Assembly: GCA_029557895.1 (NCBI GenBank) | Contig: JAKQHT010000012.1 | Location: 1-64,000, forward strand | From: Bacteroidota bacterium | GTDB lineage: Bacteria; Bacteroidota; Bacteroidia; Flavobacteriales; Flavobacteriaceae | Direction: 5' to 3' | DNA: 64,000 nt | Shown here: piece after piece, positions 29,777 through 39,883 of the stretch | How the letters are laid out: each line of letters opens with the position of its first letter | Position numbering within the stretch: the stretch's first letter is position 1 | Position numbers and translations under genes: made by a program | The notes under the pieces: model-generated | Told to the model about the DNA's origin: nothing | The model's input: the letters and a program-made list of their open reading frames with translations, nothing else | Databases searched by the model: none

Positions 29777-31162
29777 ATGTCGGAAAATACTTTTGCAATC
29801 CCAATTATTCCCAAAAAGCCAACTTTTATTGGCAAAAAAGACAATTTGGATCTAAAGGCAATTTGTGTTTTTTCTGCTTTAGGATTCTTTTTGGATGATG
29901 ATACGTATTATGTAGGCCAAAAAGTATTGAAGCCTGCAACAAAATATGTTATTGATGAGCAGGGCAATATACTTTCAAAAGAACACTATTTCAAATGGTA
30001 TTACAACCCGAAGGAACGTGCTCTTAACCAAATTACCGAAGAGTTTGCCCACCTTTTTGAACAGATTCTATCAGAGCAATCCCGGAATAATAAAGTAATC
30101 CTACCACTTTCAGGCGGCTTGGACAGCCGTACCCAAGCCTGCGGACTTAAGCATATTGGAGCAGCGGTGAGCTCATATAGTTATAGTTTTTCGGGAGGGC
30201 ACGACGAGACACAGTATTCACAAAAAATAGCAACCGCCTGCAATTTCCCTTTTCAGGGTTGGAAAGTTCCCAATGGCTATTTGTGGGATAACATAGCGGT
30301 TTTGGCAAAAATAAACGGCTGTTATTCAGAGTTTACTCACCCCAGGCAAATGGCATTTATCGAAAAGTATGCTTCTATGGGCGATGTTTTTTCTTTAGGC
30401 CATTGGGGTGATGTACTCTTTGATGATATGGGTGTGGCCGATGATCTGCCTTTCGAGCGCCAAATAGAAATCCTGTTTAAAAAAGTGGTAAAAAAAGGCG
30501 GTATGGAATTGGCATCCGCACTTTGGGAGCAATGGGGTTTGGAAGGGAATTTTAAAGATTATCTCTACGAGCGACTAAAATCATTGCTCCTGAAAATCAA
30601 TATTCCCGAGAGTGCCAATGCACAGATCAGGGCATTCAAAAGCATATATTGGGCGCCAAGATGGACCAGCATCAATCTGGCGGTCTTTGAGAGCCAACGA
30701 CCCATTGAGCTCCCATATTACGACAACAAGATGTGCGAATTTATTTGCTCCGTTCCTGAAAAGTATTTGGCAGGAAGGCAAATACAGATCGAGTACTTAA
30801 AAAGGCGCAATCCCCAATTGGCCAAAATCACTTGGCAGGCACAAAGACCATTCAACCTTTATAACTATCGGTACAATAAAGTTCCGTATAATTTGCCCTA
30901 TCGTTTTTTTGACAAGACCAAACGAACCCTTAATCCGCAAAAGTATGTGCAACGCAATTGGGAATTGCAGTTTTTGGGTGAAAAAAATGACAGGCATCTG
31001 CAAAATAGTTTGTTTGGAAACGATGAGATGAATCGCATGATTCCAAAAACATTATCTTTAGGTTTGTATAACAAATTCAAGACAGAAGATGCGGTTTATT
31101 ATTCGCATCCGGTAAGCATGCTTTTGACCTTGTCTATGTTTTTTAACAAAAGAGCCCAATAA
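29777..31162 (+). CDS. asparagine-synthase-like ATP-pyrophosphatase domain protein
   Basis: VILPLSGGLDSRTQACGL PP-loop; SFGGHDETQYSQKIA-like segment; no Cys2 for a glutaminase domain (MSENTF...). Confidence 0.75.
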   Translation: MSENTFAIPIIPKKPTFIGKKDNLDLKAICVFSALGFFLDDDTYYVGQKVLKPATKYVIDEQGNILSKEHYFKWYYNPKERALNQITEEFAHLFEQILSEQSRNNKVILPLSGGLDSRTQACGLKHIGAAVSSYSYSFSGGHDETQYSQKIATACNFPFQGWKVPNGYLWDNIAVLAKINGCYSEFTHPRQMAFIEKYASMGDVFSLGHWGDVLFDDMGVADDLPFERQIEILFKKVVKKGGMELASALWEQWGLEGNFKDYLYERLKSLLLKINIPESANAQIRAFKSIYWAPRWTSINLAVFESQRPIELPYYDNKMCEFICSVPEKYLAGRQIQIEYLKRRNPQLAKITWQAQRPFNLYNYRYNKVPYNLPYRFFDKTKRTLNPQKYVQRNWELQFLGEKNDRHLQNSLFGNDEMNRMIPKTLSLGLYNKFKTEDAVYYSHPVSMLLTLSMFFNKRAQ

Positions 31163-31168
31163 TTTTGT

Positions 31169-32212
31169 ATGGACATTTACATACCTCCAATCAATTTTTC
31201 AAATCACAACAGGCAAACACTGTTTATAGTGACACGTCCATTTTACACACAAAATGGTTGGGTAAATGATGAGAGCGTAAAAAAACATTGGCAGGTTTCC
31301 AATATGTTTAGATATACATCAAATATTGAAGAAGCCAATGCCTTGTTTATTCCATGTCCCATAAATACGTATTCCAGACAAGAATTAAAGGGGTTTAATG
31401 CACTCTGTGCCCTGCAAAACATACCTGGTTACGGTTATATATCGGGTGATTTTGGAAAACAATACCCGGAATTTTCAAACTTGACCTATTTCAGGATGGG
31501 TGGATTTAAGTCGCAATTGAACAGCAAGAACAGAGGGTTTCCGGTTTTCTTATCAGACGGTTATGAAAGAATTTATAATAAAAGCAACATGGACGTCAGG
31601 CCTAAAGGAAGAAAACCGGTAATAGGTTTCTGTGGACATGCCAATGCTTCTGTACCAAAATATTTGAAGGAAAAACTCACTTTTACCAAAGAAAACTTCA
31701 AACGATTCATCGAAAAACCCTTAAGGAAAGATTACGAACCGTTATTTTCATCAGCCTATCAAAGAGCTGCCGTACTGAAGCCGATTGAAAATTCGTTGGC
31801 CGTCACTGCAAATTTTATTTATAGAAAGCGGTACCGGGCCGGCGTCGCTACGGCAAGTGAAAGACAAAAAACCAATAGGGAATATTTTGACAATATCCTC
31901 AATTCTGATTATATTGTGTGTGTGAGAGGCGGTGGGAATTTTTCGGTAAGGCTCTACGAAACCTTGATGATGGGCAGAATCCCCATCTTTGTGAACACCG
32001 ATTGTATGCTGCCTTTTGAAGACACCATTGATTGGAAGAAACATACGGTTTGGGTAGAATGGAAGGATCGAAAAAACATCGCCAAAATAACTGATGAATT
32101 TCATAATGCCTTGAGTGACCACGAATTTGAACAATTACAGATCAGCAATAGGAAACTATGGAAAGAAACACTTTCTGTAAGCAATGTTCTGAAAATGATA
32201 TTGACAAAATGA
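31169..32212 (+). CDS. exostosin (GT47)-like family protein
   Basis: SNIEEANALFIPCPIN; YIVCVRGGGNFSVRLYETLMMGRIPIFVNTDCMLPFEDTIDW. Confidence 0.82.
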   Translation: MDIYIPPINFSNHNRQTLFIVTRPFYTQNGWVNDESVKKHWQVSNMFRYTSNIEEANALFIPCPINTYSRQELKGFNALCALQNIPGYGYISGDFGKQYPEFSNLTYFRMGGFKSQLNSKNRGFPVFLSDGYERIYNKSNMDVRPKGRKPVIGFCGHANASVPKYLKEKLTFTKENFKRFIEKPLRKDYEPLFSSAYQRAAVLKPIENSLAVTANFIYRKRYRAGVATASERQKTNREYFDNILNSDYIVCVRGGGNFSVRLYETLMMGRIPIFVNTDCMLPFEDTIDWKKHTVWVEWKDRKNIAKITDEFHNALSDHEFEQLQISNRKLWKETLSVSNVLKMILTK

Positions 32213-32218
32213 CATTCT

Positions 32219-33454
32219 ATGGGTTTCAAAAAATATTTGAAAGCCAATTTGAAGCACCAAAAGCAATGCGCAATGACCAAGCAGAAACCCCTTAAGATTG
32301 CCGTCTATTCCGGTGAAGTCCCGAGCACCACTTTTATCGAACGGCTCATCGATGGGCTGGCCGAGGCCGGGCATACCATTTATCTGTTTGGTGCAAGGAC
32401 AGGCCGCTTGGGCTATAGAAATGGGGTAAAAAATTTTTCCTATAAGCAAAATCGCCTTTATAAATTGCTTTACCTTGCGCATTATACCATCCTCCTATGG
32501 ATGTTTAGGCCTAAGGACAAACTGCAGTTGGATGCTCTGCTAAAAACGCGATCTAAAACCCTGCTTTATGAAAAGGTAAAGTGCTATCCTGTTTTATGGC
32601 ACCGACCTGATATATTTCACATACAATGGGCCAAAGGATTGTCAGACTGGATGTGGGTCCGGGATTTTGGGATAAAAATTGTAGTAAGTTTTTTGGGCAC
32701 ACATATCAATTATTCGCCAATCACGATTCCGGAAATTGGCTTGATGTATAAAAAGCATTTCCCAAATGTTGACGGTTTTCATGCAGTTTCAAAGGCCATA
32801 GCTTTAAAGGGAACATTATATGGAGCTGATAGAAATAAAATAAAAGTAGTATATAGTGGTATGGATTTGGACACCCTTGATTTGCATCAAGAAACGCCAA
32901 AAAATGAAATATTCAAGATGATATCCGTTGGCAGGGCACATTGGGTAAAGGGATATACTTACGCAATAGATGCATGTAAAATTTTAAAGAATTCAAATTT
33001 CCTATTTGAATATACGATCGTTGGTGGTTTGGGCGATTTGGAGTTGGAACATCAAATTCACGATTTGGGGCTCGCCAATGAAGTCAAGCTTATGGGACGC
33101 TTACCGTTTGAAAACATTAAACACTACATAAATAGGGCAGATGTTTTATTGCTTCCAAGTGTGGAAGAGGGAATAGCAAATGTGGTGTTAGAAGCAATGG
33201 CGTTAAAAACTATCGTTCTGTCAACAGATTGTGGAGGCATGAATGAAGTGATTGAAAATGGTAAAAACGGTTTTTTGATCCCGGTCAGGGATCCAGAAGC
33301 AATGGCAGAGGCTATTTTTCACCTCAAGACCATACCAACAGAAGTAAAACAGGACATTGTAAATAGAGCAAAAAAAACTGTCGATAGACAACACTCCGAA
33401 AGACAAATGGCAGAAGGGATAATCGAGCTCTATGAACGTACAATGCAAACATAA
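32219..33454 (+). CDS. glycosyltransferase family 4
   Basis: SVGRAHWVKGYTYAIDACKIL; LLPSVEEGIANVVLEAMALKTIVLSTDCGGMNEVI. Confidence 0.93.
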   Translation: MGFKKYLKANLKHQKQCAMTKQKPLKIAVYSGEVPSTTFIERLIDGLAEAGHTIYLFGARTGRLGYRNGVKNFSYKQNRLYKLLYLAHYTILLWMFRPKDKLQLDALLKTRSKTLLYEKVKCYPVLWHRPDIFHIQWAKGLSDWMWVRDFGIKIVVSFLGTHINYSPITIPEIGLMYKKHFPNVDGFHAVSKAIALKGTLYGADRNKIKVVYSGMDLDTLDLHQETPKNEIFKMISVGRAHWVKGYTYAIDACKILKNSNFLFEYTIVGGLGDLELEHQIHDLGLANEVKLMGRLPFENIKHYINRADVLLLPSVEEGIANVVLEAMALKTIVLSTDCGGMNEVIENGKNGFLIPVRDPEAMAEAIFHLKTIPTEVKQDIVNRAKKTVDRQHSERQMAEGIIELYERTMQT

Positions 33455-33561
33455 TAAAGGAACTTAAAATTGAAATTGCCCTGATAGAGACTAAATCGGT
33501 TCCTGTAAACAGGACATTGAATATCGGATAGGATTATAAACACATGTAAGTCAATAGAAAA

Positions 33562-34752
33562 TTGTCAATGGCCCACACTAATCAAAGCATAGCATTGGTG
33601 CTCTCGCAAGCTCCCGGATATTCCGAAACATTTTTTAAGAATAAGATTTATGGCTTGGAGTCAAATGGTTTTGAAGTGATTTTGTTTTTGGATTATATAG
33701 GACCTACCGAATTTTCTTGCAAAATTGTACAAACTACTTCGTTTAACGGTAATCTGTTCAACGATACTATATATTCTGTCAAATCGCTTTTCAATTGTTT
33801 GTTTGTGTACCCCAAACAAAGTTTAAAGCATTATCGCCTTGACCGCAAAAGTGGGTTTTCTTTCTTTGCAAGTTTGAGGCGCCTTGTTCTGAACCAACGT
33901 TTTTTTGCATACCGTGTTGATTGGCTGCATTTTGGGTTTGGGATGTTAGCTGTTGGAAGGGAAAACATCGCTGAAACAATAGGTGCTAAAATGGCTGTCA
34001 GTTTTCGCGGGTTTGATCATTATCTTTCCCCCATCAAGCATCCGGGATGTTATGATTTATTGTTCAAGAAGCATTTAAAATACCATGTGCTTTCAAACAG
34101 CATGAAACAAGACCTGGAAGATCGCGGTATCATGCCTAACAGTATAATGGTTATCACACCTGCCATTGATACGGATTTCTTTTCATTACATGTACGGGAC
34201 AAACCAACATCTGTACTGCAACTTGTAACTTTGGCAAGGCTACATTGGATTAAAGGTTTAGACTATACACTTCGGGCATTGGCAATTTTAAATTCCCTAA
34301 ACGTACCATTCCATTATACGATAATTGGTGATGGCGACCAAAAAGAGCGATTGTTGTTTACGGCACATCAGCTCGGTATTTTCGACCGAGTCAGCTTTGT
34401 GGGTAAATTGCCGCAAGAGGAAGTCAAATCTTATCTTGAACAAAGTGATATTTACATACAATACAGTATTCAAGAAGGGTTTTGCAATGCTGTTTTGGAA
34501 GCCCAGGCCATGGGCTGCCTCTGCGTGGTAAGCGATGCCGAAGGGTTGTCCGAAAATGTGCTGGACGGTGTAACCGGATGGGTGGTGCCAAAACGAGAGC
34601 CAAAGGCTTTGGCCAAAAAGATCCTGGAAGTATCACAATTGTCGGACTCCAAGAAACAACAAATCCGGGAAGTTGCCATTGACAGGATAAAAAGGGAATT
34701 CAGTGTTGAACAGCAGATAGGTCACTTTATTGATTTTTATAAGAATTTTTAA
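33562..34752 (+). CDS. glycosyltransferase family 4
   Basis: LARLHWIKGLDYTLRALAIL; YSIQEGFCNAVLEAQAMGCLCVVSDAEGLSENVLDG. Confidence 0.93.
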   Translation: MSMAHTNQSIALVLSQAPGYSETFFKNKIYGLESNGFEVILFLDYIGPTEFSCKIVQTTSFNGNLFNDTIYSVKSLFNCLFVYPKQSLKHYRLDRKSGFSFFASLRRLVLNQRFFAYRVDWLHFGFGMLAVGRENIAETIGAKMAVSFRGFDHYLSPIKHPGCYDLLFKKHLKYHVLSNSMKQDLEDRGIMPNSIMVITPAIDTDFFSLHVRDKPTSVLQLVTLARLHWIKGLDYTLRALAILNSLNVPFHYTIIGDGDQKERLLFTAHQLGIFDRVSFVGKLPQEEVKSYLEQSDIYIQYSIQEGFCNAVLEAQAMGCLCVVSDAEGLSENVLDGVTGWVVPKREPKALAKKILEVSQLSDSKKQQIREVAIDRIKREFSVEQQIGHFIDFYKNF

Positions 34753-34810
34753 AATTCAATATGCTATATTAATGTAGAAGCCTTATTATTGCATCAAAAT
34801 AAAGCGCATT

Positions 34811-35539
34811 ATGACCTTCTATGAATGGCTGCAATGGTTTACTTTTCCTGTACGGACAGTGCATTTGCAAACTGTTAGGAAAGACATTAAGGTATTGGTT
34901 TCGAAATCCCGGAAAAAACAAAGCATACTTGATGTTGGGGGAAGAAAATCGCCATACACAATTGGTATGAAGGCAGATATAACATTATTGGATGTGCCAC
35001 AGGAAGAAGGTACTCGAAAAGACCTCAATTTGGGTTTTACTGACAATATTTTGAAAAATATCCAGAAAAAGCGTTCCAATATCTCAAACCTGATCATTGA
35101 AGACATGACCAAATCGACATTGCCCGATAATTCCTATGATGCCGTGCTTTGTGTCGAGGTCATCGAACATGTAGAAGACGATGATGTGTTTGTCAAAAAC
35201 ATATCTAAAGTTATTAAGCCCGGTAGCTGGGCCTATTTTACGACACCTAATGGCGACTATATAAAAAACGAGGGTCCGGGAAAAAACCCCGACCATGTTC
35301 GCCACTATACCAAAGAAGAATTGCACGCATTGCTACAACGGCATTTTGATAAGGTTGAGGTACACTATGCAGTAAAGACAGGAAAGTACCGTGTCATGGG
35401 TTTAAAAGGGTTTAAGAAAAACAAACCTTTCAGGGCTCTTGCCTCAATTTTTGGAAATATTGTAAATAAAGTACAATCACAAGGCCTTAAAGACAGTAAA
35501 AACGGTACGGCGCATCTTGTCGCCATTGCTTTTAAATAA
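34811..35539 (+). CDS. class I SAM-dependent methyltransferase
   Basis: SILDVGGRKSPYT; YDAVLCVEVIEHVEDDDVFVKNISKVIKPGSWAYFTTPN. Confidence 0.87.
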   Translation: MTFYEWLQWFTFPVRTVHLQTVRKDIKVLVSKSRKKQSILDVGGRKSPYTIGMKADITLLDVPQEEGTRKDLNLGFTDNILKNIQKKRSNISNLIIEDMTKSTLPDNSYDAVLCVEVIEHVEDDDVFVKNISKVIKPGSWAYFTTPNGDYIKNEGPGKNPDHVRHYTKEELHALLQRHFDKVEVHYAVKTGKYRVMGLKGFKKNKPFRALASIFGNIVNKVQSQGLKDSKNGTAHLVAIAFK

Positions 35540-35604
35540 GAACATGTGTCGTAAATAAAACAGTAGCCGGCATTTTTGTTACTAATAATACCTCTGTGAA
35601 GCTA

Positions 35605-36332
35605 ATGGGAAAAAACAAAATCTTTGTTGTAAGTTTACATAAAACAGGAACTACTTCTGCTGCAAGCTTTTTTTAAACATGGGGTATTTGGTTACCGGTC
35701 CCGATACCCATTTATTTGTGCCTGCCCTCAAAAACGATTTCCGGGAGATCGATAAATTTTTGGAGTCATACGATATGTTCCAAGACGACCCATGGTATAT
35801 GATTTATCCTTATTTAAGTCAAAAATACCCGAATGCCAAATTTGTGTTTTTAGAACGGGATGAGGCCTCTTGGCTAAAGAGTGTGCAAAATTTTTATGGC
35901 CACGATAGGTATAACAATGCGATAAGACGGATGTTTTATGGAAATGCCGATACCATTTTGTGTGCTGATAAATATTTGGAAAAATATAGAGATCACAACA
36001 GGGAAGTGAAGGCGTATTTTAAATCTTCCGAAAATTTTATTTCTATATCAATATCCAACAATGAAGATGCCATTAGATTGCAAAAATTTTTGGGTGAACC
36101 TGTTAGATTTAAAAAGTTTCCACACAAAAACAAAGCGAATTTAAATAAAACTGAACGAAAAAAGAAGAAATTTGCCAACTTGTTCTATGGTTGGTTTGGA
36201 TTGAAGCAGGTTTTGAAGAAACAACTTAAGCGTTATATGGGTTATACAAATTTTGTGAACTTTAGAACGAAGGTCAGATTTGTTAGGGCCAAAATAAGAT
36301 TGTTTGTACTAAAAGTCATACATCTAAAATGA
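35605..36332 (+). pseudogene. sulfotransferase-like gene with poly-T frameshift
   Basis: ATG at 35605: MGKNKIFVVSLHKTGTTSAASFF* stops just after T7 (35668-35674); ORF 35679..36332 continues in another frame with MGYLVTGPDTHLF...FVFLERDEASWLKSV. Joining with an 8th T gives KTGTTSAASFFLNMGYLVTGPD, same length as KTGTSTLAAMLRMLGYTVNGPE in the 36456 gene. Confidence 0.83.
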
Positions 36333-36455
36333 TTTTTGTTAAATATATAAATGCAAATATTTGGCAATTTTTTTTTAAATGTCAGCTGACACTCTTGGAT
36401 TGTATTCCCCAAAAAGCGTTATCACTGTTTTATAATTCCATAAAAAGATGTTACT

Positions 36456-37130
36456 TTGGGTTTTATGAAGAACCATAAAGTCATCGTCATCGGACTTCCC
36501 AAAACCGGTACCAGCACATTGGCCGCCATGCTGCGTATGCTTGGTTATACGGTCAATGGCCCTGAAATCCGATATGCCCGTGGCGATTATGGCTTTTTGG
36601 ACCAACAATTTCAGGATTTTGACGCTTTCCAAGATTATCCTTGGTGTTTTGAATGGCAACGGTATATTGATGACCCATCGGTAAAATATATTGTCCTCAA
36701 GCGAGATAGGGAGTCGTGGTGGCGCAGTTTTTATGAATCTTACGGTAAGAAAGACAGTAAGTATCTGTCTTATTCTTATATGAATCTGTCAAAAACCCCA
36801 GAAAACAGGGACGCTTTCTTGAATTTTTTTGATGCGTATTATGCCGAGGTCGCACAGCAAGCCACAGAATTTCCAAAACGTTTTATAACTCTGAATATCG
36901 GCGATTTTGAATGGAAGGATTTGTGTGCTTTTTTAAACGAGCCGTTGCCCAAAACCGTTTTTGGGCAGGTTGCCAGAAAGCCGCATGCAAATAAAAAACA
37001 CAGCCTTGTAAGAAAAACGAAGGCATATGAACTTCAGAGGTACATTCGCGATTTTTTTTTGCCTATCATCGGACTCAAAAAATGGAATTCTATGGTGGTT
37101 TTTTTGAGGAAAAACAATATATACAAATAG
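36456..37130 (+). CDS. sulfotransferase-like protein
   Basis: VIVIGLPKTGTSTLAAMLRMLGYTVNGPE; KYIVLKRDRESWWRSFYE. Start may be 36465. Confidence 0.82.
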   Translation: MGFMKNHKVIVIGLPKTGTSTLAAMLRMLGYTVNGPEIRYARGDYGFLDQQFQDFDAFQDYPWCFEWQRYIDDPSVKYIVLKRDRESWWRSFYESYGKKDSKYLSYSYMNLSKTPENRDAFLNFFDAYYAEVAQQATEFPKRFITLNIGDFEWKDLCAFLNEPLPKTVFGQVARKPHANKKHSLVRKTKAYELQRYIRDFFLPIIGLKKWNSMVVFLRKNNIYK

Positions 37131-37233
37131 ACCCTTGTTTTTAAGTGACAATGTATCCGAAGTATAAATTAAAAGTATCATAAACTATTGAAATCAACAG
37201 ATTGGTAGCTTTATATAAAATCAAAAGTAAAAT

Positions 37234-38322
37234 TTGCAAATGAAGCAATGTGTATTTATAGCTACTTCTTTAAATGGAAGTTCAGTTTCTGATTATTTTC
37301 AGGCTTTGGCCAACAAATTTGACGATGAAGGCTATAAAGTTGTAATATTCACAAAAAAGCGAGACACAATAGATGGATTTAACAAAAACGTCGAAGTTTG
37401 CTTTTATGTTTCCAACCGTCCTACCGGTTTTAGCGATTTTAAGTTGGTATATGACAAAATTAAGATAGATAAGCCTATTTTAACCATTTCGTCTTTTGGA
37501 GCAGTAAACGTTTTTATCCTTGCAAGTTATCTGGCCAAAGTGCCAAACAGAGTTGCTTGGATCAGGACTTTGAGCACTCAATTTGGAAGGCAATCCAAAT
37601 TTTTGGTCTTTAGGAGAACATTAGTATATCGGTTGGCATCCATAATAACGGTCAATTCAAACGCTACAAAAGAGGATGTTAGTTCGTTTTTTAAAATCAA
37701 CAAAAAAAAGATAACGGTCTTGCCAAACTCGGTAAATAATTATCATGACCATGGGGAAGGAGCTATTTATGAGAACAACAAAATTGTATTTGTCGGGAGA
37801 TTAGATCCATCTAAAGGGATAGACACCTTGATACGGGCCGTGAAATTGTTGGTTGACGAAGGAATCGAAGTGACGTTGGATATTATTGGTTCGGGAAAAC
37901 AAAAAGATGAATTGCAAGAATTGGTCGAAAAATTAAAGTTGAATGATGTTGTAATCTTTGAAGGCAATAAGCCTAAAGCGCATGTATTGAAGGCGTTAAA
38001 AAATGCACATTGCACTGTTGTGCCAAGTAGGTCTGAAGCGTTTGGTTATGTTGTTATTGAGGGCATGAGTGTAGGTACATGTGTCATAGGAGCCAATAAT
38101 ACAGGGATAAAAGAAACCATTATAGATAATGAAACCGGCTTGCTGTTTGAAACCGGCAACCACACCAACTTGGCAGAAAAACTGAAAATGGTTTTGTTAG
38201 ACAGTGATTTTAGAAACCAACTCGCAATAAATGGCCATCAAAGGTTTCTGGATTTTTATGAAACCAGCAAAGCCATACAGCGAGATTTTGATTTTTTCAA
38301 AAAGATAGCAAATGACGATTAG
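37234..38322 (+). CDS. glycosyltransferase family 4
   Basis: IVFVGRLDPSKGIDTLIRAVKLL; VPSRSEAFGYVVIEGMSVGTCVIGANNTGIKETI. Confidence 0.93.
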   Translation: MQMKQCVFIATSLNGSSVSDYFQALANKFDDEGYKVVIFTKKRDTIDGFNKNVEVCFYVSNRPTGFSDFKLVYDKIKIDKPILTISSFGAVNVFILASYLAKVPNRVAWIRTLSTQFGRQSKFLVFRRTLVYRLASIITVNSNATKEDVSSFFKINKKKITVLPNSVNNYHDHGEGAIYENNKIVFVGRLDPSKGIDTLIRAVKLLVDEGIEVTLDIIGSGKQKDELQELVEKLKLNDVVIFEGNKPKAHVLKALKNAHCTVVPSRSEAFGYVVIEGMSVGTCVIGANNTGIKETIIDNETGLLFETGNHTNLAEKLKMVLLDSDFRNQLAINGHQRFLDFYETSKAIQRDFDFFKKIANDD

Positions 38323-38653
38323 ATACATTATAGCAAAGTTCATTTGTAGATTTCTACCGCCAATTGTTGCGCAAACAGTCCGTAATATGCTCATTTCGTC
38401 TGTGGACGGTGAAATGTTAAACCGGGATTTTGTGAGAAAAAGCTTTACTAACTATTTGGAGTCGTTGGGGTATTTCTGCTTTTATATTGAAAAAATAGGC
38501 CTTGAGGAAGTGAAAATACACAATTTTGTCATAAAGCGCAGTAAGAATTGGGTTTGCATTCACAAAAAAGACATCCAAATTAAAAAAGCGTTAGACCGCA
38601 CCATCATGTTCAATGCTTTCAACCCTTTGCTGGGTCTTGATACAACATATTAG
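38312..38653 (+). pseudogene. small ORF, possibly an internally deleted FkbM-type methyltransferase
   Basis: 113 aa; N-terminal ICRFLPPIVAQTVRN...FVRKSFTN joined to YLESLGYFCFYIEKIGLEEVKI...KNWVCIHK, resembling FkbM N- and C-terminal ends without the Rossmann core. Motif memory only. Confidence 0.4.
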
Positions 38654-38670
38654 TTTTTTGAAATTATGCA

Positions 38671-39750
38671 ATGAAACAGCGCATCCTCATCATCTATAGC
38701 CATAACCAAGGCCTTTTGTCCGGTTTTTACCAAGAACTGTCCGGGATGCTTGCTGATGACGGGCATGCGGTTTTTAATTTTAGTATCAAGCAGAAGCGTG
38801 CCGATTTTGAAGTTTCGGGTGTCCAAGTGATTGTACGGCCCAAGCGTAACCTTTTGGACAATTACTTCCAAATATTCAAGGTCATACGGCAAACAAAACC
38901 CGATGTGGTAGTCTCAAACTTTGGTTATATCAACCCCGCGCTTTTGTGCGGAAAGCTCCTGGGAGTACCAAGGAACATCGCCTGGTTCCATACCGCATTT
39001 TCCCACTCCAAGCGCCATTGGTTCCATGTTTGGTTCAAAAAGCAATGTTTTAGACTGGCCGATGTGGTTATTACCAATTCTGAAACGTTGAACCGCGATA
39101 TGATACGATATTATGGGGTCAAACCCCAACAATTGTGCCCCATTCCGTTTTGGACCCATATCGATGCGCTAAAAGCCGGTGATGTTCCGTTGGGCCCTAT
39201 CCCACAGGATGTTTTAAAAATTGGTTGTCCCGGAAGGTTGGTCATCGATAAAAACCATGCTGTCGTTGTGGAAGCTTTAGCAAAAATCGACCAACAATAC
39301 CCGGCATGGCAAATGTACATTGCCGGTGACGGTCCTGACAGGTCCCAACTGCAAGAAAAAATAAGTGCCTCACATTTAGACCAAAAGGTAACATTTCTTG
39401 GTAATTTATCGGCAGAAGCCATGAAACGGTTTTACCAATCCATGGACCTTATTGTCTTGCCAAGTCTGCACGAAGCCTTTGGGTTGGTGTTCATTGAAGC
39501 CATCGCTCTTGACACACCGGTACTTGTATCAAAAGCTTTTGGGGCATTGGATTTTATTGACACAAAGCAGTTTGATGTCAGCGCTTTTGTTTTTGATCCT
39601 GAAGATTCCGATGCATTGGCTGCAAAACTGCTGCCTTATTTTTTGGGAAAAGGCTTGGATGCGGCCTATTTTAAATCGGTTTATTCCGGTACTTTTAGCA
39701 AATCACACATTTACTTAAAAATAAAACAGGCCATCATTGGATCATATTGA
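38671..39750 (+). CDS. glycosyltransferase family 4
   Basis: GCPGRLVIDKNHAVVVEALAKI; LPSLHEAFGLVFIEAIALDTPVLVSKAFG. Confidence 0.93.
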   Translation: MKQRILIIYSHNQGLLSGFYQELSGMLADDGHAVFNFSIKQKRADFEVSGVQVIVRPKRNLLDNYFQIFKVIRQTKPDVVVSNFGYINPALLCGKLLGVPRNIAWFHTAFSHSKRHWFHVWFKKQCFRLADVVITNSETLNRDMIRYYGVKPQQLCPIPFWTHIDALKAGDVPLGPIPQDVLKIGCPGRLVIDKNHAVVVEALAKIDQQYPAWQMYIAGDGPDRSQLQEKISASHLDQKVTFLGNLSAEAMKRFYQSMDLIVLPSLHEAFGLVFIEAIALDTPVLVSKAFGALDFIDTKQFDVSAFVFDPEDSDALAAKLLPYFLGKGLDAAYFKSVYSGTFSKSHIYLKIKQAIIGSY

Positions 39751-39883
39751 TTAGTTTTGCGGTCATAACTACCATAAATAAGCAGCATTTGCGACGTCAT
39801 AAACCCGAAACATATAGAGGTATTTCATTTTTTTGGTGTAGCAAAGGCATTGTTGCAACCTTACAACTTCCAATTCTTGCCTG

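Noticed and set aside
33455-33561. Possible coding remnant (EIALIETKSVPVNRTLNIG)
   Set aside because: Too short and no family recognised.
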